Positions 16,118-24,279 of a stretch of DNA of 34,261 bases are shown here, in pieces; the stretch's first letter is position 1, and every line of letters begins with the position of its first letter. The notes beneath the pieces were generated by a model. It was given only the letters and a program-made list of their open reading frames with translations, had not been told where the DNA came from and did not search any database. The position numbers and the translations under genes were made by a program. This stretch comes from an uncultured bacterium. GTDB taxonomy: Bacteria > Verrucomicrobiota > Lentisphaeria > Victivallales > Victivallaceae. The DNA is taken from assembly GCA_900551245.1 (NCBI GenBank), contig URVC01000050.1:1-34261 (forward strand), read 5' to 3'.

Positions 16118-17017
16118 ATGCTTGCTGTCGGAATTCTTGCCGGAGTTGCCACCGCGTTGCTGCAGGCGATTTCGTACGTGTGCAGTGCGAGTTTTATGCA
16201 GAAATATCGCTCCTCACTGCGGCTGGTGATCTTTTCGCAACTGGTGATGGGGGCGTTCAGTCTGCTGTTTCTGCCGTTTTTCTTCCCGACCGGACTGGAG
16301 GGGCGGCTCTGGGAATTCTTCGGCTGGATCGTGGTGTGGGTGACGGTGTTCATGGTGGGGCAGGTGGCGTTTTTCTCCACCCTGCGTTCGATTGAGGCGA
16401 GCCGGATGTCGTCGCTGCTCGGACTCAAAATCGTCGTGCTCGCCTTTCTCTATGTCGCGGTGATGCGCGAATCGCTCGCCGCCGGGCAGTGGCTGGCGGT
16501 GGTGCTGAGCGCCGCCGCCGCGGTCGGCATGAACTGGAGCGGCGGCAACCACTTCACGCTGAAGGGATTGTTCTGGCTCCTGGTGACGCTGGTCTTCTAC
16601 TCGTTGACCGATATGACCGAGAACCATCTGGTCCGGATGCCGGAGGGGGTCGGGATTCTGCGCACTGCGTTCGGCGTCGGAGTGACCTGTTACGCGATCC
16701 TCGGAGTTCTGACACTGCCGATGCTGTGGAAGTTCCGCTGGACGACGCGGCAGTTTGTTCTGGCCATCCCCTTTGCGGCGAGCTGGTTTTTCTCGCAGGT
16801 GGCGCTTTTTGTCTGCTTCGGTCTGCTGGGGACGGTGTTCGGCAACGTGATTCAGGCCAGCCGCGGATTGATTTCAATCGGCATCGGCATGCTGCTGCTC
16901 CACTGGGGGTTGGGGAAACTCGACGCCAGGATCAGCCGCAAAATGTGGTTGCGTCGAATCGCCGCCGGCGTTCTGATGACGGCGGCGATCATTCTCTACG
17001 CCGTTTCCGGCGCGTAA
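16118..17017 (+). CDS. DMT-superfamily (EamA-like) membrane permease
   Basis: This 299-residue protein consists of about ten hydrophobic helices, the usual size and plan of drug/metabolite transporters. The helices run from LAVGILAGVATALLQAISYV (2-21) to AAGVLMTAAIILYAVSGA at the end. The second half has the EamA-like turn LGTVFGNVIQASRGLISIGIG. The ATG at 16118, with AGAGAAG (16104-16110) ahead, gives a start directly on the first helix; a longer in-frame extension to 15992 would lack homology and hydrophobicity. It is divergent from the MATE operon and convergent with the GH4 gene. It may move a sugar or other metabolite, but no substrate clue is visible in the protein itself. Confidence 0.82.
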   Translation: MLAVGILAGVATALLQAISYVCSASFMQKYRSSLRLVIFSQLVMGAFSLLFLPFFFPTGLEGRLWEFFGWIVVWVTVFMVGQVAFFSTLRSIEASRMSSLLGLKIVVLAFLYVAVMRESLAAGQWLAVVLSAAAAVGMNWSGGNHFTLKGLFWLLVTLVFYSLTDMTENHLVRMPEGVGILRTAFGVGVTCYAILGVLTLPMLWKFRWTTRQFVLAIPFAASWFFSQVALFVCFGLLGTVFGNVIQASRGLISIGIGMLLLHWGLGKLDARISRKMWLRRIAAGVLMTAAIILYAVSGA

Positions 17018-17025
17018 TGGCAGGA

Positions 17026-17058
17026 TGCCGGGGAGCGGCCTTCGCCCTCTCCCCGGCA
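17026..17058. terminator. Bidirectional hairpin between convergent permease and GH4 genes
   Basis: TGCCGGGGAG (17026-17035) and CTCCCCGGCA (17049-17058) form a perfect 10-bp GC-rich stem around a 13-nt loop. It lies between the two convergent stop codons. No T-run flanks it, so it may be a weak or Rho-assisted terminator, or it may protect transcripts. Confidence 0.55.
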
Positions 17059-17065
17059 GGGAAGG

Positions 17066-18415
17066 TCAGCGGTACTTCGGCAGCATGTCGCCATGCGCCT
17101 TGATGAGATCGTCGCACAGCTTCACGATCGTGTCGATCGGCAGTTCGGCGCTGGTGTGGGGATCCAGCATGGCCGCCTGATAGATGTGCTCCTTCTTGAG
17201 CGTGAGGGCCGCTTCGATGGTGAGCAGCTGAACGTTGATGTTGGTCATGTTCAGCGCCGCGCACTGCACCGGCAGCGCACCGACGTGGGTTCCCTGTACG
17301 CCGCTGCCGTCGACCAGGCAGGGCACTTCGACCACCGCTTCCTTCGGCAGGTTGTCGATCAGGCCGTTGTTGAGGACGTTTCCGCCGATCTGGTACGGGG
17401 TGTTCGTCACGATGGCGTTCATGATGCCCGAACCGTATTCGCGCGAAAGCGTGTGCGAAAGATGCGGGTCGTTCGAGAGTTCCGCGTACTGCTTCTTCCA
17501 GCCTTCGATCTGCTTGATACAGCGGCGCGGATACTCGTCCAGCGGAATGTTCCACTCGGTGATGAGCTCCGGATAGGCGCTCTTGATCCAGTAGGGCTGA
17601 TATTCGGCGTTATGTTCGCTCGATTCGGTGACGTAGTAGCCGAATTTGCGCATCATCTCGATGCGGATCATGTTGCCGGACTTGTCGGCGGGGGCGGCTT
17701 TGCGCCACTCTTTGATCTTCTTGTCGGCCAGTTTTTTGAGTTCCGGGTAGAGATCCTTGCCGTTCTCCTGAATCGACAGCAGCCACGCCATGTGGTTGAT
17801 ACCGGCGATGTAGGTGCGGAGGTTCTTTTCGCGCTCTTCGTCGCACTCCAGCCCGAGGGTGGTCAGCAGGCTCTTGGCGCAGACCTGGACCGAGTGGCAG
17901 AGACCGACCGTCTTCACGCCGCTGCCGCGGAGCATCGCACCGGTGAGCATCGCCATCGGATTGGTGTAGTTGAGGAACCAGGCGTTCGGCGCGACCTCTT
18001 CGATGTCGCGGGCGAAGTCGAGCATCACCGGAATCGTCCGCAGTGCGCGGAAGATGCCGCCGATGCCGAGCGTGTCGGCGATGGTCTGGCGCAGGCCGTA
18101 TTTCTTGGGAATCTCGAAGTCGATGACGGTCGAAGGCTCATACCCGCCGACCTGGATGGCGTTGACGACGAAGTCCGCGTTGCGGAGCGCCGCTTTGCGG
18201 GCGCGGACGCCGAGGTGGGTGGTGATCGTCGCCCGGTTGTCGTTGATGTTGGCATTCAGCGTCTTGAGGATGAATTCCGACTCCTTGAGCCGTTCGCCGT
18301 CGATGTCGTACAGCGCGAAGTGGGAATCCTTCAGCGCTTCGCGGCACATGCAGTCGCCGATGATGTTGCGGGCGAATACCGTGCTGCCTGCTCCCATGAA
18401 TGTGATTTTCGCCAT
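17066..18415 (-). CDS. melA: GH4 family alpha-galactosidase-like enzyme (NAD- and metal-dependent)
   Basis: The 449-residue protein matches the size of MelA-type GH4 enzymes, which use NAD+ and Mn2+ in an oxidation-elimination mechanism. The Rossmann start is KITFMGAGSTVFARNIIGD (3-21), and DIDGERL follows near 38. TNPM at 151-154, the CHSVQ segment at 173-177 and INHMAWLL at 206-213 carry the expected metal-binding Cys173 and His208. The Met of AKITFMG at 18415 is the start; GGAGA lies 8 bp ahead of it, and the open frame further upstream has no homology. There is no signal peptide, so it acts on imported galactosides. The divergent AraC regulator probably activates it. Alpha-galactosidase is the best guess, but other GH4 specificities are possible. 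Confidence 0.9.
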   Translation of the reverse strand: MAKITFMGAGSTVFARNIIGDCMCREALKDSHFALYDIDGERLKESEFILKTLNANINDNRATITTHLGVRARKAALRNADFVVNAIQVGGYEPSTVIDFEIPKKYGLRQTIADTLGIGGIFRALRTIPVMLDFARDIEEVAPNAWFLNYTNPMAMLTGAMLRGSGVKTVGLCHSVQVCAKSLLTTLGLECDEEREKNLRTYIAGINHMAWLLSIQENGKDLYPELKKLADKKIKEWRKAAPADKSGNMIRIEMMRKFGYYVTESSEHNAEYQPYWIKSAYPELITEWNIPLDEYPRRCIKQIEGWKKQYAELSNDPHLSHTLSREYGSGIMNAIVTNTPYQIGGNVLNNGLIDNLPKEAVVEVPCLVDGSGVQGTHVGALPVQCAALNMTNINVQLLTIEAALTLKKEHIYQAAMLDPHTSAELPIDTIVKLCDDLIKAHGDMLPKYR

Positions 18416-18495
18416 TTGAGCTTTCTCCGGATCCTGTGTGATGTTTCTGCGGGGGCAGGGGACCCCTTGTCCCCGCTCCTCCCGGTCGCTTCTAT

Positions 18496-18524
18496 ACAAT
18501 AGTTGTTTTTATGGCGGATGTAAA
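18496..18524 (-). promoter_or_regulatory. Candidate promoter of the GH4 gene
   Basis: On the minus strand TTTACA (18524-18519) is followed after 17 bp by TATTGT (18501-18496). It leaves a leader of about 75 nt. The -10 element is imperfect, which would fit dependence on an activator such as the divergent AraC protein. Confidence 0.5.
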
Positions 18525-18578
18525 TATGAAAAACATGCTATTGATGGTAATTTTGTGCTTTTCTTCAACTTTGAAAAT

Positions 18579-18607
18579 TTGAAAAGTGAGCTTGAAAATG
18601 GTACATT
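18579..18607 (+). promoter_or_regulatory. Candidate promoter of the AraC gene, with repeated TTGAAAA motifs
   Basis: TTGAAA (18579-18584) and TACATT (18602-18607) are 17 bp apart. TTGAAAA occurs three times between 18571 and 18598, at intervals of 8 and 13 bp. Such direct repeats could be AraC-type half-sites. The transcript would start about 30 bp before the GTG at 18645. Confidence 0.4.
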
Positions 18608-18644
18608 GTAGGAAAACATCCCAGAACAGAAGGTAAATCTGAGC

Positions 18645-19523
18645 GTGAATCCGGAATTTTCTCCCTTCCATGAATCCTACGCCCCGTTCTATTCGGAGCG
18701 GACGGTCCGGCTGCATGCGATGCTCATCAACTGCGGCCATCAGTGTGTGACCGGCGACTACTCCTGGGACGGCATGAAGCGGGGGCGCCACGACATGGTC
18801 ATCTGGCAGTACACGCTCTCCGGAATGGGCCGGCTCCGCTTCGGTGAGCTGGAGTATCCGGTTCCGCCGGGGCGGGGCATGCTGCTGATCGCTCCGGAAA
18901 ATCACTGCTACTTTCTGCCGGAGGATTCCTCCGGCTGGGAGTTCCTCTACGTGAGTTTTCACGGTTCCGAGGCGGTCCGGCTGGCCGGGGAGTTCCGCCG
19001 CCGGAACGGGGTGCTCGGCGATTTCTCCGCTGACTCCCGGACGGTCTCGGCCGCGTGGGAGATTTTGCGGATGTGCCGAGCCCGGCAGCTGGTTTCCCGC
19101 TATGACGCAAGTGCCGCGGCCTACCGGTTTCTGATGGCGCTTCTGGCCGACACGGACCGGGGAATGCAGGGGGAGTCCGACCGGTTCCACCGCAAGGTGC
19201 ATGACTACTGCCTCGAGCACCTCGCCGAACCGCTCGACGTCGCCAAACTGGCGGAAGCTGTCGGATGCAGCCGCTCGCATTTTTCGCGCCGCTTCCGGAA
19301 AGAGGAGGGGATTTCGCCGCACGAATTCATCATCCGACTGAAAATGCGCCTCGCAGTGCGGCTGCTGCAGACCACGACCGCGTCGGTCAAGGAGATCGCC
19401 GCCCAGTGCGGTTTCGACGATGTCAGCTACTTCTGCAAGGTGTTCCGCAAGGTGCATTCGCTCACGCCCGGCGAATATCGTTCCGGCGGAAGCGAACTGG
19501 AGAGTGGCGGAGAGGTACGGTAA
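18645..19523 (+). CDS. AraC-family transcriptional regulator
   Basis: This 292-residue protein has an N-terminal cupin-like effector domain (about 25-120; FGELEYPVPPGRGMLLIAP and FLYVSFHGSEA are typical) and a C-terminal double helix-turn-helix. The first is LDVAKLAEAVGCSRSHFSRRFRKE (about 197-220); the second is ASVKEIAAQCGFDDVSYFCK (246-265), followed by the usual VFRKVHSLTPGEYR. The GTG at 18645 has AGAAGG (18628-18633) upstream at an acceptable distance. It is divergent from the GH4 gene and is followed by a TIM-barrel protein, so it probably activates one or both in response to a galactoside or related sugar. The family is certain and the inducer unknown. Confidence 0.93.
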   Translation: MNPEFSPFHESYAPFYSERTVRLHAMLINCGHQCVTGDYSWDGMKRGRHDMVIWQYTLSGMGRLRFGELEYPVPPGRGMLLIAPENHCYFLPEDSSGWEFLYVSFHGSEAVRLAGEFRRRNGVLGDFSADSRTVSAAWEILRMCRARQLVSRYDASAAAYRFLMALLADTDRGMQGESDRFHRKVHDYCLEHLAEPLDVAKLAEAVGCSRSHFSRRFRKEEGISPHEFIIRLKMRLAVRLLQTTTASVKEIAAQCGFDDVSYFCKVFRKVHSLTPGEYRSGGSELESGGEVR

Positions 19524-19689
19524 TTCATTTCGGCGATTTCCCGGGACTCTCACCGGGCGGTTTCTGCTTTCGCCGCGCCGGTTCCGGAAAAGTTCCGGTG
19601 GGGCGGTCTGATCTCCTGTTCTGCCGGCGGGCGGGGAGGCGGCCGGGGTTCCCGTTTTTTCTGCTCAAAATGGCGGTTCCTCCGGCGGG

Positions 19690-21897
19690 ATGAAGTTGAA
19701 AAATGAACAAGATGGAGTAAAGTATCTCCCGGCTGAAACATACCGCTTCGAACTGCCGCGGGAATTCCGTTTGAACACTCCCGGCGTTCGGCGATTCTAC
19801 AGAAAAATAGTAAAAATTGAACTTCGAAAGCATCTTGTCATGTTGAATCCGACCCTGCCTGATCAGGCGTGGTACTCTCTGCGCCGCACACTGCCGCCCT
19901 GGAGATTTCAGGAGACCCTGGAAGAGCTCTGCCGGCTGGCCCCTCAATTTAAAATCGATGAAGTGATCGTGAAGATCGACACGGAGGAGTTTTCGCACGG
20001 GCATCCGTCGCTGGAATGGGCCGCCGCGTATCAGGAGAAACTCTTCGAGGTCCGCCGGAGGCTGGAGGAGCTGGGGATCGTCTATTCGCTGAATCCGTGG
20101 ATCACCGCCGGCCATGCCGACCGCGGCCGGGATGACCGCGACCGTCTGCCGGGGCTGGAATGCATGGTAGGAGATGACGGTTCCGAGACGCATCATTGCG
20201 CCTGTTTCCTTTCGCCGGTGTGGCGGGAGCATACCCGGAAGCTGTGGACCATCTACGCGCAGACCCATCCCCACATCATGTGGGTTGAAGATGACATCAG
20301 AACCTTCAACCATGAACCGGTACGTTTCGGCTGCTTCTGCCCCCGGCATATGAAGTTGTTCAGCGAGCGCGTCGGCCGGGAGGTCAGCCGGGAGGAGCTG
20401 GTCCGCGCCATTCTGCAGCCGGGGCGTCCGCATCCGTGGCGCGCGGAGTATCTCCGGATGCAGCAGGAGGTCATGATCGAAACCGTCGCCTTCCTGGCGA
20501 AGGTGACGCACGAGGTTTCGCCGGAGACCTGCATGGGGCTGATGTCCAGCGGTCCCCGGCAGCATTGCGTGGAGGGGCGGGACTGGAAGCGGCTGGCCGA
20601 GGCGCTGGCGGACCATCGTCCGCTCTACAGCCGTCCGCCCATGGCCAACTACTGCGAGGAGTCCATGCGTGGATTCTACTACTCGCAGGACTCCATCAAG
20701 CTGACGCGCCACGCTCTGCCGGAGGGGGTGATCGAGCAGACGGAATGTGAAAGCGTGCCGTTCACCCGTTTCTCCAAGAGTGTGACCTTCACCTTTCTGG
20801 AAATTGCGGTTTCCATGGCTTACGGCTCCAGCGGCGTGACGCTGAATCTGTTTGACCACGCGGGGACGCCGATGCAGGATGAGATCCATTACGGTACGAT
20901 GCTGGCGGAGAAAAAGCCGTTCCTGAACGAGCTGGCACGAGTTGCCAATCGGCCCGGCCGTTACCGGGGGGTCAAACTGCTTCACCGGGATGAGTTCAGC
21001 ATGCGCAAGGTGCTGCCGGCCGGAGCCTCCTACCAGGATCTGGCGGAGGATGGCTTCCCGATGATGAGCGCGCTGGAGTCGATGGGGATTCCCACCACCT
21101 ACGAGGAGTCCGGAATTCTCGCCCTCTCCGGGCAGAGCGCGCGGATGCTTTCGGATGAGGAGCTCAGGGAGTGGCTGACCCGCGGAGTGCTGCTGGACGG
21201 CGTCGCCGCCGGAATTCTGCTGGAGCGTGGCTTCGGGGCCGAGATCGGGCTGAAACGGATCGCGCCGCCCGCTGTCCGGGTCCAGCTGCCGTGGGTGGTT
21301 TCCGCGGAGGAGTTTCACAACGTCGAGTTCGGCGGAGCTCCCCGCAAATATTTGACGGCGACCCTGCCGTTCCTGAGTGCCGATGGCAGGATCTGTCCGC
21401 TGGAGGCGGCGGAGGGGGCGCAGGTGATCTCCTCCTGGGTGGACCCGGATACCAACCGGACTTCGCCGGCGATGATCGCATTTGAGAATGCCGGCGGCGG
21501 CCGGGTGATCGTGCACGGCATGGAGTATCAGAGCTGCTGCGGGGTCGCCTTCTGCCACCCGTTCCGCCGCGAACAGCTGCAGAGTGCGATCCGCTATCTC
21601 GGCAAGGGGAGCGAGGCGATGCTGTTCCAGTGCGACGGGGCGTATCCGCTCGCCTGGCGGCGGGATATGGCGGACTCCACCGTGATCGGCTGTTTCAACC
21701 TGAATCTCGATGCGTGGCCGGAGTGTTCGTTCGATCTCGGCTGGCAGGGGGCTGTCCCCCGGGTTCGCGTTCTGACCGCCTCGGGGAACTGGGAGGATTG
21801 TTCCGGAATCGAGATGACGCAATCCGCCGGCCGTCTGCGGATTACCTGCCGGAACCGCATCGAGCATCCGTTCCCCCTGGTGCTGAAGCTGGAATAG
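19690..21897 (+). CDS. TIM-barrel glycosidase-like protein of unassigned family, with GATase-like C-terminal domain (GH42-like plan)
   Basis: The 735-residue protein has no signal peptide. Residues 45-420 read as a TIM barrel. MWVEDDIRTFNH at 197-208, followed by FGCFCPRHMKLF, looks like the acid/base strand with Glu200. VIEQTECES at 347-355 offers Glu349 or Glu352 as nucleophile. From about 425 to 560 a segment with GIPTTYEESGILALSG and ARMLSDEELREWLTRGVLLDG resembles the glutamine-amidotransferase-like domain B of GH42 beta-galactosidases. A small beta domain closes it. The start has a poor ribosome binding site. It lies 166 bp after the AraC gene and may belong to that regulon. I do not recognise the family with confidence; a cytoplasmic galactosidase-like role is an inference. 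Confidence 0.7.
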   Translation: MKLKNEQDGVKYLPAETYRFELPREFRLNTPGVRRFYRKIVKIELRKHLVMLNPTLPDQAWYSLRRTLPPWRFQETLEELCRLAPQFKIDEVIVKIDTEEFSHGHPSLEWAAAYQEKLFEVRRRLEELGIVYSLNPWITAGHADRGRDDRDRLPGLECMVGDDGSETHHCACFLSPVWREHTRKLWTIYAQTHPHIMWVEDDIRTFNHEPVRFGCFCPRHMKLFSERVGREVSREELVRAILQPGRPHPWRAEYLRMQQEVMIETVAFLAKVTHEVSPETCMGLMSSGPRQHCVEGRDWKRLAEALADHRPLYSRPPMANYCEESMRGFYYSQDSIKLTRHALPEGVIEQTECESVPFTRFSKSVTFTFLEIAVSMAYGSSGVTLNLFDHAGTPMQDEIHYGTMLAEKKPFLNELARVANRPGRYRGVKLLHRDEFSMRKVLPAGASYQDLAEDGFPMMSALESMGIPTTYEESGILALSGQSARMLSDEELREWLTRGVLLDGVAAGILLERGFGAEIGLKRIAPPAVRVQLPWVVSAEEFHNVEFGGAPRKYLTATLPFLSADGRICPLEAAEGAQVISSWVDPDTNRTSPAMIAFENAGGGRVIVHGMEYQSCCGVAFCHPFRREQLQSAIRYLGKGSEAMLFQCDGAYPLAWRRDMADSTVIGCFNLNLDAWPECSFDLGWQGAVPRVRVLTASGNWEDCSGIEMTQSAGRLRITCRNRIEHPFPLVLKLE

Positions 21898-21934
21898 CGT
21901 CCGGCGGTCCGGGATAGGTCGGCTCCTCCGGCAT

Positions 21935-22311
21935 TTACGGGTGATCGATGATGCGAAGGTCCCGAATCAAGAATGGCTGGTGATTAACCGGAGGATCCCA
22001 GCCGATCCGGATCATTTTCGCCTTTTCCGGCTCCGGCAGTATCTCGTCGAACGACACCCGGCGTTTCTCCCAGTCTTGCCCCGGATTGTGTGGTACCAGA
22101 TGCAGGTCGTTTTGCCATGCTGACGGGTCCCGTCGTTGACCGCCATGAAGACGGCTTCCCGGGGAATGGTGTATTTGAGACCCCGAACCGGTGGGGGCGG
22201 GATAGACGCGATTTTGTCCGGTTGCCGGGCCGGGCGCAACAATCTCATGACCATTGCCGGGGAGCCGCAGACAGACACTTGCTGCATATCCTGCCGGATT
22301 ACTTTCGGTAC
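21935..22311 (-). pseudogene. Decayed 3' remnant of a carbohydrate-binding or glycosidase gene
   Basis: Protein-like sequence on the minus strand is split over two frames. From about 22311 down to about 22070 one frame reads VRGLKYTIPREAVFMAVNDG and then KTTCIWYHTI. The other frame continues with WEKRRVSFDEILPEPEKAKM, then IRIGWDPPVNHQPFLIRDLR, and ends at a stop at 21935. The last part looks like the closing beta strands of a carbohydrate-binding domain (RIGWDPP, FLIRDLRII). One lost base near 22070 would rejoin them. No start codon, ribosome binding site or N-terminal domain remains. It fills most of the otherwise empty 580-bp gap between the TIM-barrel gene and the next regulator. Confidence 0.5.
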
Positions 22312-22406
22312 AGTGAAAAGTGCTAAGCAACAAGATGTTGCTGTTGTGTTCCCCGGTGTTCTCCTGATCAATTGTAAAAAAATCTGTGTTTTTTTTCGCT
22401 CCATTA

Positions 22407-22435
22407 TTGAAAAAACTCAAAAGCCAGTTTATATT
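22407..22435 (+). promoter_or_regulatory. Promoter of the second regulator/pseudopilin/GH operon
   Basis: TTGAAA (22407-22412) is followed after 17 bp by TATATT (22430-22435). Transcription would start near 22442. An ACAAA/TTTGT inverted repeat (22446-22450 and 22463-22467) lies just downstream and could be an operator. This surrounding gap (22312-22480) is AT-rich and has no other feature. Confidence 0.65.
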
Positions 22436-22480
22436 GCCTGTAAAAACAAACATGTATTTTAATTTGTATGGAAATGGCGC

Positions 22481-23500
22481 ATGGCAGGGCGAAAAAATTT
22501 GTTTGAGCCGGTCGCGGAGAAGTTCATGCTGCAGATCAGGGAGGGGCGTCTTGCTCCCGGCGAGAAGATGCCCTCGGAGCATGAACTCTGTCGACACTAT
22601 TCGCTGAGCCGTTCTTCCATCCGGAAAGTTCTGGACTATCTGGAGCAGCGCGGGCTGATCCGTCGTGAGCCCGGGGTCGGAAGCTTTGTCTGCGAAAAGG
22701 ATGCCGGACTGAACAAGCCGCTGACGATCGGCATGACCAGGCTGTACTCATTTTCCTATGCGTCCCCCATCATTCCCTGGGTGCAGCGAGTTGCCGCGGC
22801 GCAGAATTGTCATCTGCTGTTTGCCGACCCGCATGAATTGAACGCGGAGGGAAAATTGCCGTTCGACGCATTTTTTTATGTGGAAGCCGGCGGCGTTTCC
22901 CGGGCGCGGCTCGCCGAACTTTCCCGGCGTGGATTCCCGATTGCTGTGCTGAACCGGGATTGGCCGGAAGTCGCCACCTTCCGGGTGGATTTCTATGAAG
23001 AGGCGAAACGGGCGGTCCGCCTGCTTCAACGGCTCGGTTTGAAGAAAATCGGTGCGATTGATGGAGAGCGTTTCGGCAATTACAGCAATCCATGCCGCAT
23101 GGCGGGCTACGAAGATGCGGTTTCGGAAACCGGCGGGAAACCGTTCAAACTGGTGCGGGATTTTGATTCTCTCGCCGCAGTGGATTCCATCGCCGGATTC
23201 ATCCGGGAAACGCATCCGGACGCTCTGTTCCTGCCGCTCATCGGTGTGCTGGACTGGGTGCTTTTCGCCTGCAAACAGGCCGGACGTGTTCCCGGGCGCG
23301 ATATTACGCTCTTCTGCTTCGACCGGCTGGAAGGCGAGATCTATGCCGACGCCGGAATCATTTATGCCGATATGCCCCTGGAAAAGATGGGCATGGATAT
23401 GATGGAATATCTGATTGCCAAAGTACGGGATCCCGGTCTGCCGCTGCCACACGCGGTTTATGACGTCCGTTTCGTGATCTATAATCAACTGCTGAAATGA
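22481..23500 (+). CDS. GntR-type winged-helix regulator with a LacI-like sugar-binding domain
   Basis: This 339-residue protein has a winged helix at about 7-71 (PVAEKFMLQIREGRLAPGEK, then YSLSRSSIRKVLDYLEQRGL and the wing RREPGVGSFV). A periplasmic-binding-protein-like domain runs from about 80 to the end (LTIGMTRLYSFSYASP, RAVRLLQRLGLKKIGAIDGE, NPCRMAGYEDAV, ITLFCFDRLEGEIYAD). The plan equals that of the regulator at 6486-7571, although the sequences differ clearly. A GGAAA motif lies 6 bp before the ATG. Its stop lies 11 bp before a pseudopilin start and it leads an operon with a giant secreted glycosidase. It probably senses a sugar released by that enzyme and controls its own operon. Confidence 0.9.
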   Translation: MAGRKNLFEPVAEKFMLQIREGRLAPGEKMPSEHELCRHYSLSRSSIRKVLDYLEQRGLIRREPGVGSFVCEKDAGLNKPLTIGMTRLYSFSYASPIIPWVQRVAAAQNCHLLFADPHELNAEGKLPFDAFFYVEAGGVSRARLAELSRRGFPIAVLNRDWPEVATFRVDFYEEAKRAVRLLQRLGLKKIGAIDGERFGNYSNPCRMAGYEDAVSETGGKPFKLVRDFDSLAAVDSIAGFIRETHPDALFLPLIGVLDWVLFACKQAGRVPGRDITLFCFDRLEGEIYADAGIIYADMPLEKMGMDMMEYLIAKVRDPGLPLPHAVYDVRFVIYNQLLK

Positions 23501-23511
23501 GGGAGAAGCAC

Positions 23512-24261
23512 ATGCGAGGAGATGAAAAACGGAGAGGTTTATTCACGTTAATCGAGCTTCTGATCGTGATTGCGATCATCGCAATTCTGGCAGGACTGCT
23601 TCTGCCCGCTCTGAATTCCGCACGGATGCGGGCCAACTCCGTCACCTGCCTGAACCAGCTCAGACAGATCGGCACCGGGATGATCAACTACACCCGGGAT
23701 TATCAGGATTACGTACCGTTCTGCCGGCAGAAGTGGAACAATACCGCACAGTATATGGACAGCTGGATCGTGATGCTCTGGCCCTATGTCGGGAATTCAA
23801 GTTACGGCAATTTCTTTTCCGACCGGAAGACGATTTTTCTCTGTCCGGCGGCACCGCCGGAACAGGTGTATCAACATAGTTACCAGGATACGCTCTATTC
23901 GATTACCTCCTACGGGTGGAATGCTTACTGCGGACAGTGGACGGGAAGTGCGCAAAACAACGGTTTTGCTTCGGAACCGCGCATGGCGAAAAAGATCACC
24001 GCGAACAAACGTCCGAGCCGCGCCATCGTCTGTGCCGATGGTCAAATGCAGAAGGACGACCAGAAAAATATGCTGATTGTCTACGATTATACGACCGCGC
24101 TGGACCGACTTTCTCTGCGTCATCCGGGTGAGAGCGATCAGATGCTGTATGCCGACGGGCACGCCGGTGTTCTGCCGACGCTGCGATATGTTTCAAACAA
24201 CAAAAAAGTACGGGAAATATTTCTGTTTGAAAATGCGGATGGAAACCGGTATTGGAATTAG
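23512..24261 (+). CDS. H-X9-DG family pseudopilin (prepilin-type N-terminal cleavage/methylation protein)
   Basis: The 249-residue protein has a short basic leader (RGDEKRRGL) and then FTLIELLIVIAIIAILAGLL at 11-30, with Glu15 at the fifth position after the cut and one long N-terminal helix through SARMRANSVTCLNQLRQI. The globular part has IFLCPAAPPEQ near 108-118. A C-terminal HPGESDQMLYADGHAG carries His204 and Asp215-Gly216, so here ten residues separate H and DG. I chose ATG 23512 because GGGAGAAG sits just before it; an ATG at 23497 would overlap the regulator's stop. The residue before the cut is Leu, not the canonical Gly. Such proteins are expected in the inner membrane or in a type II-like pseudopilus. 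Its role beside a secreted glycosidase is unknown. Confidence 0.92.
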   Translation: MRGDEKRRGLFTLIELLIVIAIIAILAGLLLPALNSARMRANSVTCLNQLRQIGTGMINYTRDYQDYVPFCRQKWNNTAQYMDSWIVMLWPYVGNSSYGNFFSDRKTIFLCPAAPPEQVYQHSYQDTLYSITSYGWNAYCGQWTGSAQNNGFASEPRMAKKITANKRPSRAIVCADGQMQKDDQKNMLIVYDYTTALDRLSLRHPGESDQMLYADGHAGVLPTLRYVSNNKKVREIFLFENADGNRYWN

Positions 24262-24279
24262 TAGAAGGGAAAGTGGAAG

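Noticed and set aside
17093..18502. A 469-codon plus-strand frame opposite the GH4 gene
   Set aside because: The GH4 motifs and ribosome binding site fix the true strand; the opposite product is a repetitive Val/Asp/Arg-rich shadow.
19644..19660. CGGG-GTT-CCCG followed by six T as a terminator after the AraC gene
   Set aside because: The stem is only 4 bp, so I do not call it; it may contribute weakly.
19525..21867. A 780-codon open frame on the minus strand
   Set aside because: It lies antisense to the TIM-barrel gene and spans its promoter region; its translation is rich in Arg, Pro, Gln and His with no domain, which is typical of a codon-bias shadow in GC-rich DNA.
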